Below, piece after piece: positions 41,347 to 50,489 of a stretch of DNA of 64,000 nucleotides. The DNA is taken from contig JADJOI010000003.1 of NCBI GenBank assembly GCA_016713875.1, positions 186,001 through 250,000 on the forward strand. Reading direction: 5' to 3'. Positions within the stretch are counted from its first letter, which is position 1. Every line of letters begins with the position of its first letter. A program made the translations under genes and the position numbers. A model generated the notes under the pieces. The model saw only the letters and a program-made list of their open reading frames with translations, was not told the origin of the DNA and ran no database searches. The stretch is from Flavobacteriales bacterium. Its GTDB lineage: Bacteria > Bacteroidota > Bacteroidia > Flavobacteriales_F > PHOS-HE28.

Positions 41347-42618
41347 TCAGGGCGACAGCAGGTCCCGTTCGATGCCAGCGGCGATATGGTCGAGCAGGTG
41401 CTCGCTGAGGTCGTGGGCCGTGTCCACCGTCACGCGCCGTTCACCGGTCATCAGCCGGGGCAGTTCCTGTGCAAGCTCCTCCACGCGCAGCGACACGCCC
41501 AGCCGGTGCTGTTCGATGTGGTGGCTCACCAGGCCCGCATCGCCCACGTGGATCACCGGGCGCCGCAGGTGGAACACCTCGGTGAACTTGGTGCCCAGCA
41601 CGTCGCGGTTCATGCTGGGGATGAAGAGCAGCACCGCGTCGGCCGCGGCGATGCGGGGAAAGATGGCCTTGGCCGGCAGCGGGGCGTGGAAGCGGATGTG
41701 GTGCTGGAGCCCCCTGGCCTCCACGAGGCGGCGGTGGTTCTCGGTGCCATGCCCGGTGATGTAGAGGTCGAGCGAGGCATCGGCGAAGATGTCCGGCGCG
41801 ATGCTGCGCAGGTGCTCGAAAGCCGCCATCACCTGGTCGAAGTAGCGGTCGGCCTCCTGCGCGCCGTACATGCTGCCCGCGTAGATCAAGCGCCGCAGTG
41901 CGGGCGAGGGCTCGGGCCGCGGCGGTCCCAGTTCGTCGGGGTCGATCGCATGGCCCAGGAGCCGCACCTTGGTGGCGTGCTGCGGATAGGTGCGCATGAG
42001 GTGCTCCACCACGGCCGGGTGCGGGGTGGTGATGCGGTCGCTGCCCGCCATGACCGCTTCCTCCAGGCGGCGCTCGTAGGCCTTTCGCTCCGGGCTGAGC
42101 AGGGCGCCGCCGTAGCCGTCCTGCCAGGTCCAGGTGTCGCGCAGGTCGCACACCAGGTGGAGGGGTCGGCGCTGCTTCAGCAGCACCCCGAAGTACAGGA
42201 GCCGGAAGGGGGCGCCGGTGATCAGCACGTCGCGGATGCCATGCCGGTCGATGAGCGCGCAGGCCTTGTCCAGGAAGGGGCGCTGCCAGAACACCGTCTT
42301 GTCGAACCAGTTGCCCTTGACGAGCAGCGGCAGCACGCGGCCCCACACGCGGTACATCACCTTGTCCACCGCGCTGGTGAGGGGCCGCTTGAAGAGCACG
42401 GTGGGGTAGCGCTGGGGCAGGGGGTGGCAGGTGATGCCCGGCGTGTCCAGGTCGTCGGTCCAGGGCGATCCCTTCAGGTCGTCGGGTGCGGCGCTGTGGA
42501 TCACGTGCACGGCATGCCCGCGCCGGGCCAGGGCCTTGGCGAACTTCATCCAGCGCCGGCCCCCGATGCCGCGGTAGGGCGGGAAGGTGTGGGATACGAT
42601 GAGCAGCGGGCGGGGCAT
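41347..42618 (-). CDS. glycosyltransferase family 4
   Basis: 423 residues, GT-B fold: VSHTFPPYRGIGGRRWMKFA at the N-terminus, LVCDLRDTWTWQDGY in the middle, and LIYAGSMYGAQEADRYFDQV then PSMNRDVLGTKFTEVFHLRRP in the donor domain. The layout resembles WcaI/fucosyl-type transferases. It meets the deacetylase gene tail to tail with no gap. A TACCTTCG element lies 8 bases before the ATG. Confidence 0.88.
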   Translation of the reverse strand: MPRPLLIVSHTFPPYRGIGGRRWMKFAKALARRGHAVHVIHSAAPDDLKGSPWTDDLDTPGITCHPLPQRYPTVLFKRPLTSAVDKVMYRVWGRVLPLLVKGNWFDKTVFWQRPFLDKACALIDRHGIRDVLITGAPFRLLYFGVLLKQRRPLHLVCDLRDTWTWQDGYGGALLSPERKAYERRLEEAVMAGSDRITTPHPAVVEHLMRTYPQHATKVRLLGHAIDPDELGPPRPEPSPALRRLIYAGSMYGAQEADRYFDQVMAAFEHLRSIAPDIFADASLDLYITGHGTENHRRLVEARGLQHHIRFHAPLPAKAIFPRIAAADAVLLFIPSMNRDVLGTKFTEVFHLRRPVIHVGDAGLVSHHIEQHRLGVSLRVEELAQELPRLMTGERRVTVDTAHDLSEHLLDHIAAGIERDLLSP

Positions 42619-42626
42619 GGCCGGGG

Positions 42627-42634
42627 CGAAGGTA
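42627..42634 (-). promoter_or_regulatory. -7 element TACCTTCG
   Basis: Minus-strand TACCTTCG, 8 bases before the ATG at 42618. Confidence 0.5.
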
Positions 42635-42688
42635 TCGGAGCAGCGGCGGTGGCGGCCGTGGGCTGTGCCGCCACCTCTCTACGCATTC

Positions 42689-42711
42689 CCCCTCCCCCGC
42701 ACAAGGGGGAG
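42689..42711. repeat. CTCCCCC/GGGGGAG hairpin
   Basis: CTCCCCC and GGGGGAG flank a 6-base loop (GCACAA). It lies between two divergent genes, so it is not at a gene end. C-run/G-run hairpins like this are common dispersed repeats. The 243-base gap (42619-42861) also holds the tandem repeat and 5' hairpin listed next. Confidence 0.5.
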
Positions 42712-42713
42712 AA

Positions 42714-42764
42714 CACGTGGGTGGACCCACGTGAAAATACATGGGTGGACCCACGTGAAAATAC
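42714..42764. repeat. 24-base tandem repeat containing a palindrome
   Basis: Two 24-base units (42717-42740 and 42741-42764) differ only in the first base, and a partial third begins at 42765. The first copy lies in the 20-base palindrome CACGTGGGTGGACCCACGTG (42714-42733). It could be a multi-site operator upstream of the T9SS gene chain, or slippage-prone DNA. Confidence 0.65.
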
Positions 42765-42810
42765 GTGGACGGCGGATCATGCGCTGGCCTTGGTTTGTAT
42801 GGACCAACCC

Positions 42811-42844
42811 GAGGCCCCGGCCGATCGCGTCGGCCGGGGACCTC
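42811..42844 (+). promoter_or_regulatory. GC-rich hairpin in the T9SS gene leader
   Basis: GAGGCCCCGGCCGA and TCGGCCGGGGACCTC can pair with one bulge around a 5-base loop, 17 bases before the ATG at 42862. It may affect translation or mRNA stability of the long T9SS chain. Confidence 0.45.
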
Positions 42845-42861
42845 ACAACACCCCCAACGCC

Positions 42862-45800
42862 ATGTTCACCGACCGTTTCCGACCGCTTTGGGCGCTCTGC
42901 GCCGCTGGTCTCTGGGTGCATGCTCCGGTCCACGCGCAAACGGACCCCTTGTGGATCTCCGGCTCGCAGGCCATCCACTTCCCCGCGCCGGGCGGAGCCG
43001 CCGTCACAACATCAGCCCTGCCCACGTCATTCGATCCGAACCTCGCCGATGCGTTCGAGTACCAGGGCGCCACGGCCTCGATGGCCCAGAACGTACAGGC
43101 CGACGGCACTTGCGATGTCCGCTTCTTCATCGTGGATGGCCGGGTGTACAATGGTGATGGCCTGCTCATCGCCGACCGGTCCGACGACCCGGATTGCGAG
43201 GTCTGCATGTTGCCTGGCGGTCCGCATGTGTTCATCGCGCCCATCCGCGGGAGCTGCGATCGCTACCTGGTGATGGCCCCGGAGATCGACACCGACCGCG
43301 AGGAGGAATACACCATCAAGGTGCGGTTCGGTATCCTGGACATGAGCTTGGTGAACGACCATCCGTACTACACCACCAACAACCTGACGGTGATGGGCAG
43401 GTTCCTGAGCAACACCGACAATGCGATGGTGGACGACTTCGACTACTGGGACCCGCAGCTCGGCGGCATGTCGATCACGTGGGTGAACGGCAACAGCCAG
43501 GCCTATCTCGCCGACTGGACGTTACCCTTCTCGTTGACCGGTCATCCGGACGTTGTGCGGATCGATGCGGCAGCGCTGGCCAACGGCGATCAGGTGATCG
43601 GGCTGGAGTCCGCCGCCGCGCTCAATTTCCTGCTCAACACCGACCGTGGGCCGCACTACGTGGATGGCACCGGAAAGGCACAACCTGAAGCGGACTGGAA
43701 TGCCGAGCGCAGCGTGCGGGGCGAGCTGGAACTGCATCGCAGCGGCACCCAACTGCTGGTGGCCTACAGCGGTTATGTGCGCGCTGGGGGCGGTCCCTCG
43801 ATACACACCCTGGGGGTGATCCACTCCGCCTTCGACCTCAACGGCCTGCCGGGTGCGCTGCCCCTGATCGGTGGCCAGGGCTATCCGCGGATCTATGAGG
43901 TGGAGCACTACACCGATGGCACCGGGCTGGCGCAGGAGGACCACTTCGGGAACCCGATCGAGCATCCGCGCGTGGGCGGGGTGGAGTTCTCGCCGAACGG
44001 CGACCACATCTACTACCTGAAGAGCAGCTACCACGCCGCACCGCACACGAACTTCGGGGTCATCGACCGCAGCCTGTTGCCGCCGAACGGGGTGTCGCCG
44101 CTGGCGATCGGCCCCTACACCGAGACACGCAAGCTGGCCGATTCGGAACTGGAACTGAACGTGGACGCCACGGGCAATGCGGAGGTGCTCTACGCCATCG
44201 GCACCAGCGGCGTGGGGCAATACTGGCTGGGCGCTTTTGCGGACCCCGACGTGCCCGACCCCGCCAACTGGCAGCCCAATGCCGTCACCCTGGGCACCCC
44301 GGCCACCTACGGCGGCATCAACGCCGTGGAATACCGCCTGCTGAACGGACGCATCCGGGGCGATGAGCACATCCTGACACTGCAGGACGGCAGCTGTTGC
44401 CTGGAGGCCCACCTGGCGCGTGTGGAGCCCACGCTCTACAGCCTCACAGGAACCAATACGCCAGCCACGGCGTGGCAACCGGGCCAGAATCCCTTCCAAG
44501 GCGGTCCGACCCTGGTGGTGTTCGACCAGGACGTGGTGGTGCAGCCGGGCGCCCATCTCTATGTGAAGGACATGGTCTGGCGCTTCGCATCCACCGCCCG
44601 GTTGATCGTACGGAAAGGCGCATCGATCACCTTCACCGACTGCACCCTCAGCAGCTTCGACTGCCCCGACCAGCGCTGGCCGGGTGTGCGTGTGGAGGGG
44701 CAGACCAACAACCCGCTGCAGAGCGGCACCAACCAGGGGCAATTGCGCTTGACGAACAGCACCGTGTCCAATGCCGTCATCGGTGTGCATTGTGCACAGG
44801 AACTGGCCAATGGCGCCATCGATCCGGCCGGTTTTGGCGGCGTGGTGCGCGCGGTGGGGTGCCAGTTCGTGGACAACATCAACGGGGTGCGGATCGAGCA
44901 ATACCATCGCTATGGCAGCTTGGGCAATGAGCTGAACAACATCTGTCTGTTCAGCAACTGCGGCTTCCTCACCACTGCGGATTACCCCGGGCTGGGGAAC
45001 ACGGTGCCGCAGAACATGGCCCTCCTCTTCGACGTGAATGGTGTGCGATTCACGAATTGCGCCTTCGAGAACCAGGCCTATGGGAGTTTCCCGGGGCCCG
45101 ACCAGCGCGGAAGGGGCATCATGGCCTGGGCGGCGAGCTTCACCTGCACCGGCGGCATGAACTACCCGCTCCATGGCTTCCGCAACCTCACCGCAGGGGT
45201 CCTCAGCGCCGACCACGACCCGGACTTCGTGACCACCGTGGACGGGATGGACTTCACGAACAACAAAGTGGGGCTTTACGACCTGGGCAGCGACGACCCC
45301 ATCTACACCAATAACCACGTGAGCACGCTGGATGTGGACCCGCTGACCGGCGAGGCCACCATCGGCTTCTTCCTGATGCAGAGCAACCGCTACACCGTGG
45401 AACGCAACAGCTTCACCAAGCCGGCCACCGCCACCGCCCCCAGCGCGGGCATCTGGTTCAAAGGCCCGCAGCCGGAGGACAACCGGATCTACGACAACAG
45501 CTTCGTCGACCTGGACTTTGGCTGCGTGGTGGAAGGCGATCACCATACCCCAGGGCCCATCACACAGATACCGATCGGCCTGCAGATGCTCTGTGGCTAT
45601 CACGAGAACAACTTTGTGGACCAGTTCGTGTTGCCGCTGGGCTACATCCGCAGGGAACAGGGGAACAACTCCCCTTCCCCTCAGCAAAGTGCCAACAACC
45701 AGTTCAGCCCCGGTGCCGACTGCGATCCAGGAAGCCCTGGGCCTTCGTTGCACGCGTTCGTCTATGCCATGTTCAACTACGGCCTGGATGTCAACTACCA

Positions 45801-47067
45801 CTACTACGACAATGCCAACAGCCCGCAGATGCGCCCCGAGTGCATTGAGGACATCAACGGCAACGACCTTTCCGTCACGGGCTTCTGGTTCTATGACCTG
45901 TTCGACCATGCTCAGCCCGTTGCATTCAATGCTGAGGCCGATTGCGACAAAGGGGACCTGGACGAATTCCAGCAGGGCCTACAGGAGCTGCAAGCGGACT
46001 ATGAGGGGAAGCTCGCCGTACTGCACAGCGCCATCGCCAGCTACAACGGCACTGTGGACGGTGGCGAGCGGCCCGATCTGCTGGACGCCATCGCCGATCC
46101 GGTGGCCTGGCCGAGCCATCTGCTTCGCGATCTGCTGCTTACCAACGGCCCATTGAGCGATCAGGTGCTGGTGGCCGCCATCCGGCGCGAGGTGGCCATG
46201 GACCCCTGGCACCTCACCCAGGTGCTGATCGACAACAGCCCCTTAAAGAAGGACGTGGAGATCGTGCTGGACGAGAGCGAGGCTCTCTCTGAGTTCTTCC
46301 GCGCCCTGCTGGCCCAATACGAGGAGGGCGCCAGCGCCCGGGACCTGTTGGAACAGGAGCTGGCGATCCGCCATACCGACAAGGCCGTGGCCCAGCGGCG
46401 ACTGGTGCAGGCCGTGGCCCAGGACAGCACCCTGGAGGGCAGGAACGACACGCTTGCCTTGATCTTCGGTCGTGACACCCTGCATTGGGGCGACCGATAT
46501 TTGTACATGCTGCATCTGGCCAACCGGGACTTCACGGCCGCGCACGCCCTGGCGAACGGTCTGCTACAGGTGCCGGCGAACGAGGGGCTGGTGGCCTACG
46601 GCGAATTGCTGGAGGACATGCAGGGTGACCCCAACAGCGTAAGCGCACCGCCGATCGCCGAACTGGAGGCCCTGGCCTTCGGGGAGGAAAATAGCGGGGC
46701 CGCCCAGGCCTGGACCCGGCTCCTTCAACTGGGCGCCACGGACAGCCTACCGCAGGGCTGGGTGCCCGAACCCTACCGCAGCGCCTTCTACCCGCCCGTG
46801 AAGCACACGGGGAACATGGCTCCCCTGCTGGGTGCCTACCCGAACCCCGCACAGGACCGGGTGATGATCAGCTACCCCGAAGGCGCCGAGCGGGGCACCC
46901 TGGAGGTCTTCGATGCACAAGGGCGGCTGATGAGGACCATCGCGCTGCAAGGCCGCAAGGCCTTCGTGGAGGTCGACCTGAGCGGCTGGAGCGAAGGCCT
47001 CTATCTGGCCCGCCTGCTCTTCGAGGGCCACCGGGTCGGCGAGACCAAATTCAACGTGGTGCAATGA
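42862..47067 (+). CDS. large secreted protein with beta-helix region and T9SS sorting domain
   Basis: 1401 residues. A signal peptide (1-25, ending VHA-Q) is followed by a beta-rich region (to about 540). A right-handed beta-helix-like stretch spans about 550-880, with short repeats such as LTNSTVSNAVIGVHC and DGMDFTNNKVGLYDLG. A helical, Glu/Leu-rich section follows (about 1020-1290). The C-terminus is a type A T9SS sorting domain, LGAYPNPAQDRVMISYPEG to GETKFNVV. It should be exported by Sec and then across the outer membrane by T9SS. The frame is open for 492 codons upstream, but only the start at 42862 gives a signal peptide. It is first in a chain of four overlapping genes. Confidence 0.9.
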   Translation: MFTDRFRPLWALCAAGLWVHAPVHAQTDPLWISGSQAIHFPAPGGAAVTTSALPTSFDPNLADAFEYQGATASMAQNVQADGTCDVRFFIVDGRVYNGDGLLIADRSDDPDCEVCMLPGGPHVFIAPIRGSCDRYLVMAPEIDTDREEEYTIKVRFGILDMSLVNDHPYYTTNNLTVMGRFLSNTDNAMVDDFDYWDPQLGGMSITWVNGNSQAYLADWTLPFSLTGHPDVVRIDAAALANGDQVIGLESAAALNFLLNTDRGPHYVDGTGKAQPEADWNAERSVRGELELHRSGTQLLVAYSGYVRAGGGPSIHTLGVIHSAFDLNGLPGALPLIGGQGYPRIYEVEHYTDGTGLAQEDHFGNPIEHPRVGGVEFSPNGDHIYYLKSSYHAAPHTNFGVIDRSLLPPNGVSPLAIGPYTETRKLADSELELNVDATGNAEVLYAIGTSGVGQYWLGAFADPDVPDPANWQPNAVTLGTPATYGGINAVEYRLLNGRIRGDEHILTLQDGSCCLEAHLARVEPTLYSLTGTNTPATAWQPGQNPFQGGPTLVVFDQDVVVQPGAHLYVKDMVWRFASTARLIVRKGASITFTDCTLSSFDCPDQRWPGVRVEGQTNNPLQSGTNQGQLRLTNSTVSNAVIGVHCAQELANGAIDPAGFGGVVRAVGCQFVDNINGVRIEQYHRYGSLGNELNNICLFSNCGFLTTADYPGLGNTVPQNMALLFDVNGVRFTNCAFENQAYGSFPGPDQRGRGIMAWAASFTCTGGMNYPLHGFRNLTAGVLSADHDPDFVTTVDGMDFTNNKVGLYDLGSDDPIYTNNHVSTLDVDPLTGEATIGFFLMQSNRYTVERNSFTKPATATAPSAGIWFKGPQPEDNRIYDNSFVDLDFGCVVEGDHHTPGPITQIPIGLQMLCGYHENNFVDQFVLPLGYIRREQGNNSPSPQQSANNQFSPGADCDPGSPGPSLHAFVYAMFNYGLDVNYHYYDNANSPQMRPECIEDINGNDLSVTGFWFYDLFDHAQPVAFNAEADCDKGDLDEFQQGLQELQADYEGKLAVLHSAIASYNGTVDGGERPDLLDAIADPVAWPSHLLRDLLLTNGPLSDQVLVAAIRREVAMDPWHLTQVLIDNSPLKKDVEIVLDESEALSEFFRALLAQYEEGASARDLLEQELAIRHTDKAVAQRRLVQAVAQDSTLEGRNDTLALIFGRDTLHWGDRYLYMLHLANRDFTAAHALANGLLQVPANEGLVAYGELLEDMQGDPNSVSAPPIAELEALAFGEENSGAAQAWTRLLQLGATDSLPQGWVPEPYRSAFYPPVKHTGNMAPLLGAYPNPAQDRVMISYPEGAERGTLEVFDAQGRLMRTIALQGRKAFVEVDLSGWSEGLYLARLLFEGHRVGETKFNVVQ

Positions 47068-48578
47068 TGCGCTCGATCGCATGCCTGGCAATGATCGTTC
47101 TGGCGGGCACCCTGGTGGTGCCCGGCCAGAGCGGCTTCATCGTGCATCTGGACAGCGCACAGAACGGCAAACCAGGCTCTGGTCGCAGTGTGTTCGAGGT
47201 GGGTGACGGTTACCTGCTGTTCATGCACCAGATCTCGCATGATGGCTCGGGCAAGACCCACCTCTTTGTGCGCAAGCTGGATGCACAGGGGCAGTTCGTG
47301 CATGAACGGGAGTATGCCTTCGGGGATCCCAGGCATTATGCCTTCGGGCAGGTCTCTCCGGTCTGTCGGATGGATACCGGCGGCTTCGCCAGCGTGGTGC
47401 TGGAGGGCTCCGACTTCTGGGCGCATTCGTACCTCTATCGGTTCAATGAGGATGGGGATACGACCGATCGGAAGTTCCTCTTCACGTATGATCCTTCCGA
47501 TTCCCTCACCCACTTCTTCCACCAGACCAGGCCAACCGCAGATGGAGGTTTCATCGCCGCTGGCTTCTTCGATCCGCCGGCGATCGCGGATGGTGCGCGT
47601 GCCTTTGCGGTGCGGTTGAACACCGATGGCGATACCCTGTGGACGCGGCGCTATGGCCAAGCGGACCAGTCCACCTTGGCCTACTCATGTACAGAGATAC
47701 CTGGAGGCGGGTTTGTACTAACTGGCGTCAACTACAGGCTGGGCGTGAATGACGAGCAGTTCCTGATCCGCACGGATACAATGGGCAACCTGCTTTGGTG
47801 GAGACAGTTCGGGGAAGATGCCACGGGGGTCTTTGCCGTGCGCATGGCACCGGACAGCACGATCATCACGGCGGGTGAATACCGGGAGGATAACTGGCCC
47901 AACTACTGGCAGCAGGCCATGTTCACCAAGTGGAATGTGCAAGGCGACATTGTTTGGCAGAAACGGTCGCACTACCACTACCTCGCCTCGCCGTTGGACA
48001 TGGAGGTTCTGCCGGATGGCTCGTTCGTGAGTTGCATCCACGTCTTCCTGGGGCTCACACACATCGCCAAGTTCAGCGCGGCCGGTGACAGCCTCTGGAG
48101 CCGGACCTATTCGGCGTTCGTCGACCTTCACAATCCACGGGACATCAGCCTCACTTCGGATGGTGGGTTCATCAGCACCGGCTGGGTTTATCAGGATAAT
48201 ACGGGCGGGCACCCGGGGCTCCAGACCGCCTACGTGATCAAGACCGACAGCCTGGGCTGCGTGGTGCCGGGCTGCCATCTGGTGGGGGTGCAGGAGTATG
48301 AGGTCAGCTTGCAGGAGCGGCTGCGGCTGTGGCCCAACCCCGCCACGGATCAAGTTCGGCTGGAGCTGGAGCTGCCGCCTGGGTACAGGCCCACGGGCGC
48401 GGTGCAGGCCGTGCTGCTGGACGCCTCGGGCCGGGAGGTGCTGCGCGAGGCCGTACCGGGGAACGGCACCGTGCTCTCGCACCTTCTCTCCCTCACGCCC
48501 TTCGCCCCCGGCCTCTACCACCTGCACCTGGCGGATGGGAAGCGCTGGCTGGCCGGCAGTAACCTGCTGGTGGAATGA
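46764..48578 (+). repeat. tandem duplication, unit 1 (sorting domain plus following gene)
   Basis: This unit covers the 3' end of the 42862 gene and the whole 47064 gene. It recurs 1819 bases later, ending exactly at the stop of the 48883 gene. Both whole-gene copies encode 504 residues, so indels are absent or balanced. Similarity varies strongly along the unit (see findings). Confidence 0.85.
47064..48578 (+). CDS. secreted beta-propeller-like protein with T9SS sorting domain (copy 1)
   Basis: 504 residues. Signal peptide about 1-22 (ending VPG-Q). The body has repeated motifs of the type DGGF-x-GAG and GNLLWWRQFGED with GD.LWTRRYG, typical of secreted delta-60/SBBP-like beta-propeller repeats. 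The C-terminal LRLWPNPATDQVRLEL to YHLHLADGKRWLAG is a T9SS sorting domain. The ATGA start overlaps the previous stop, and its own stop overlaps the next start. Binding target unknown. Confidence 0.88.
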   Translation: MMRSIACLAMIVLAGTLVVPGQSGFIVHLDSAQNGKPGSGRSVFEVGDGYLLFMHQISHDGSGKTHLFVRKLDAQGQFVHEREYAFGDPRHYAFGQVSPVCRMDTGGFASVVLEGSDFWAHSYLYRFNEDGDTTDRKFLFTYDPSDSLTHFFHQTRPTADGGFIAAGFFDPPAIADGARAFAVRLNTDGDTLWTRRYGQADQSTLAYSCTEIPGGGFVLTGVNYRLGVNDEQFLIRTDTMGNLLWWRQFGEDATGVFAVRMAPDSTIITAGEYREDNWPNYWQQAMFTKWNVQGDIVWQKRSHYHYLASPLDMEVLPDGSFVSCIHVFLGLTHIAKFSAAGDSLWSRTYSAFVDLHNPRDISLTSDGGFISTGWVYQDNTGGHPGLQTAYVIKTDSLGCVVPGCHLVGVQEYEVSLQERLRLWPNPATDQVRLELELPPGYRPTGAVQAVLLDASGREVLREAVPGNGTVLSHLLSLTPFAPGLYHLHLADGKRWLAGSNLLVE

Positions 48579-48886
48579 AGTGGCCCGAACCCTACCGCAT
48601 GGCCTGCTTCCCCGCCGAACGCAAGGGCTGGCGTATTGCCCCGCTGCTGGGTGCCTACCCCAACCCCGCACAGGACCGGGTGATGATCAGCTACCCCGAA
48701 GGCGCCGAGCTCGGCACCCTGGAGTTCTTCGATGCACAGGGGCGGCTGATGCGGACCATCGCGCTGCAGGGCCGCAAGGCCTTCGTGGAGGTCGACCTGG
48801 GCGGCTGGAGCGAAGGCCTCTATCTGGCCCGCCTGCTCTTCGAGGGCCACCGGGTCGGCGAGACCAAATTCAACGTGGTCAAATGA
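48575..48886 (+). CDS. orphan T9SS sorting domain (duplication remnant)
   Basis: 103 residues with no signal peptide. After 25 unrelated-looking residues (MKWPEPYRMACFPAERKGWR) it is a near copy of the C-terminal sorting domain of the 42862 protein (LLGAYPNPAQDRVMISYPEG to GETKFNVV). It arose as the left end of the tandem duplication. The frame is intact and coupled by ATGA overlaps on both sides, so it may be translated, but without a Sec signal it should not be secreted. It is best seen as a by-product or decoy. Confidence 0.75.
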   Translation: MKWPEPYRMACFPAERKGWRIAPLLGAYPNPAQDRVMISYPEGAELGTLEFFDAQGRLMRTIALQGRKAFVEVDLGGWSEGLYLARLLFEGHRVGETKFNVVK

Positions 48887-50397
48887 TGCGCTTGATCACA
48901 TTGATGTCGATGATCGTTCTGGCGGGCACCCTGGTGGTGCCCGCCCAGAACGGCTTCATCGTCCACTTGGACAGCGCGCAGGGTGGTAAGCCGGGCGGCG
49001 GATTGAGCGTCTTTGAAACGGCGGACGGCTACCTGGTCTTCACCCAGCAGATCTCGCACGACGGATCGGGCAAGACCCACATCTTCGTGCGCAAGCTCGA
49101 TCTCCAAGGCCAATTCATGCATGAACGCGAATATAGCTTTGGAGATCCGCGTCACATTAACTTGGGAGTAACATCACCGGTTTGTCGCTTGGATACAGGA
49201 GGATTCGCGAGCGTTGTGCTAGAAGGGTCTGACTTCTGGGCGCATTCGTACCTGTATCGGTTCAATGAGGACGGCGACACGACCGAACGGAAGTTTTTGT
49301 TCAGTTTCGAACCGCAAGATTCTGTCACTCACTTTCTACGCCAAACTCGACAGACTAGTAATGGCGGTTATTGTGCAGCTGGATTTTACGATCTACCGGA
49401 AGCGAAGACCAAAGCCTTCCTTGTACTATTGAATAGTGAAGGTGATACGATCTGGACGAGAACATATGGACAGGTGAACCGGTCTACTTCAGCATACTCC
49501 TGTGCAGAAATCCTTAGTGATGGCTATCTCCTAGTGGGTGTCAGCTATGGATTGGGCGTGAATGATGAGCAGTTCCTGATCCGCACGGATACAATGGGCA
49601 ACCTGCTTTGGTGGAGACAGTTCGGGGAAGATGCCACGGGGGTCTTTGCCGTGCGCATGGCATCGGACAGCACGATCATCACGGCGGGTGAATACCGGGA
49701 GGATAACTGGCCCAACTACTGGCAGCAGGCCATGTTCACCAAGTGGGATGTGCAAGGCGACATTGTTTGGCAGAAACGGTCGCACTACAATTACTTGACT
49801 GGAGCGTACGACATGGAAGTACAAGAGGATGGCTCGGTCATCGCTTGCATTCGCGTGGGCCCAGCCATTACACACATCGCTAAATTCAGTTCGCTTGGTG
49901 ATAGTCTTTGGAGCAGAGGCTATACGGTCTTCATCGACACGCATCAGCCTCGGGACATCAGCCTCACCTCGGATGGTGGGTTCCTCAGCACTGGCTTCGT
50001 GTATCAGGATAATTCGGGCGGGCACCCGGGGCTCCAGACCGCTTACGTGATCAAGACCGACAGCCTGGGCTGCGTGGTGCCGGGCTGCCACTTGGTGGGG
50101 GTGCAGGAGTATGAGGTGAGCTTGCAGGAGCGGCTGCGGCTGTGGCCCAACCCCGCCACGGATCATGTGCGTCTGGAGCTGGTGCTACCGCCTGGGTACA
50201 GGCCCACGGGCGCGGTGCAGGCCGTGCTGCTGGACGCCTCGGGCCGGGAGGTGCTGCGCGAGGCCGTACCGGGGAACGGCACCGTGCTCTCGCACCTTCT
50301 CTCCCTCACGCCCTTCGCCCCCGGCCTCTACCACCTGCATCTGGCGGATGGGAAGCGCTGGCTGGCGGGGGGGGATGTGGTGGTGACCCCGCCGTAG
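48583..50397 (+). repeat. tandem duplication, unit 2
   Basis: Second copy of the 46764-48578 unit. It contains the orphan sorting domain and the 48883 gene. It has AT-richer, diverged patches (about 49131-49556 and 49790-49950) between almost identical ones. Confidence 0.85.
48883..50397 (+). CDS. secreted beta-propeller-like protein with T9SS sorting domain (copy 2)
   Basis: 504 residues, paralogue of the 47064 product. Signal peptide ends VPA-Q; the same propeller repeats and the T9SS sorting domain are present. The middle (residues about 80-225) differs from copy 1 and uses AT-richer codons, while residues about 225-302 and the C-terminus are almost identical. The end differs: copy 1 finishes LLVE, this copy VVVTPP. 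It starts by ATGA overlap with the orphan domain. Confidence 0.88.
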   Translation: MMRLITLMSMIVLAGTLVVPAQNGFIVHLDSAQGGKPGGGLSVFETADGYLVFTQQISHDGSGKTHIFVRKLDLQGQFMHEREYSFGDPRHINLGVTSPVCRLDTGGFASVVLEGSDFWAHSYLYRFNEDGDTTERKFLFSFEPQDSVTHFLRQTRQTSNGGYCAAGFYDLPEAKTKAFLVLLNSEGDTIWTRTYGQVNRSTSAYSCAEILSDGYLLVGVSYGLGVNDEQFLIRTDTMGNLLWWRQFGEDATGVFAVRMASDSTIITAGEYREDNWPNYWQQAMFTKWDVQGDIVWQKRSHYNYLTGAYDMEVQEDGSVIACIRVGPAITHIAKFSSLGDSLWSRGYTVFIDTHQPRDISLTSDGGFLSTGFVYQDNSGGHPGLQTAYVIKTDSLGCVVPGCHLVGVQEYEVSLQERLRLWPNPATDHVRLELVLPPGYRPTGAVQAVLLDASGREVLREAVPGNGTVLSHLLSLTPFAPGLYHLHLADGKRWLAGGDVVVTPP

Positions 50398-50465
50398 CCT
50401 TGGCGAGGGCGGGCGTAAAGGACCGTGGAACGTGCGTGCTGGATGGACCGCAACCCCCATCCGGT

Positions 50466-50473
50466 TAGCTTTG
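50466..50473 (+). promoter_or_regulatory. -7 element TAGCTTTG
   Basis: Plus-strand TAGCTTTG, a full match to TAnnTTTG, 16 bases before the ATG at 50490. Confidence 0.55.
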
Positions 50474-50489
50474 CGGGCCTTTGCGCACC

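Noticed and set aside
42714..42772. CRISPR array
   Set aside because: The 24-base units are directly adjacent with no variable spacers, only two and a part copies, and no cas genes.
41386..42861. 492-codon open extension upstream of the large T9SS gene
   Set aside because: It is antisense to a clear glycosyltransferase and lacks a signal peptide at its start. The Met at 42862 begins a proper signal peptide.
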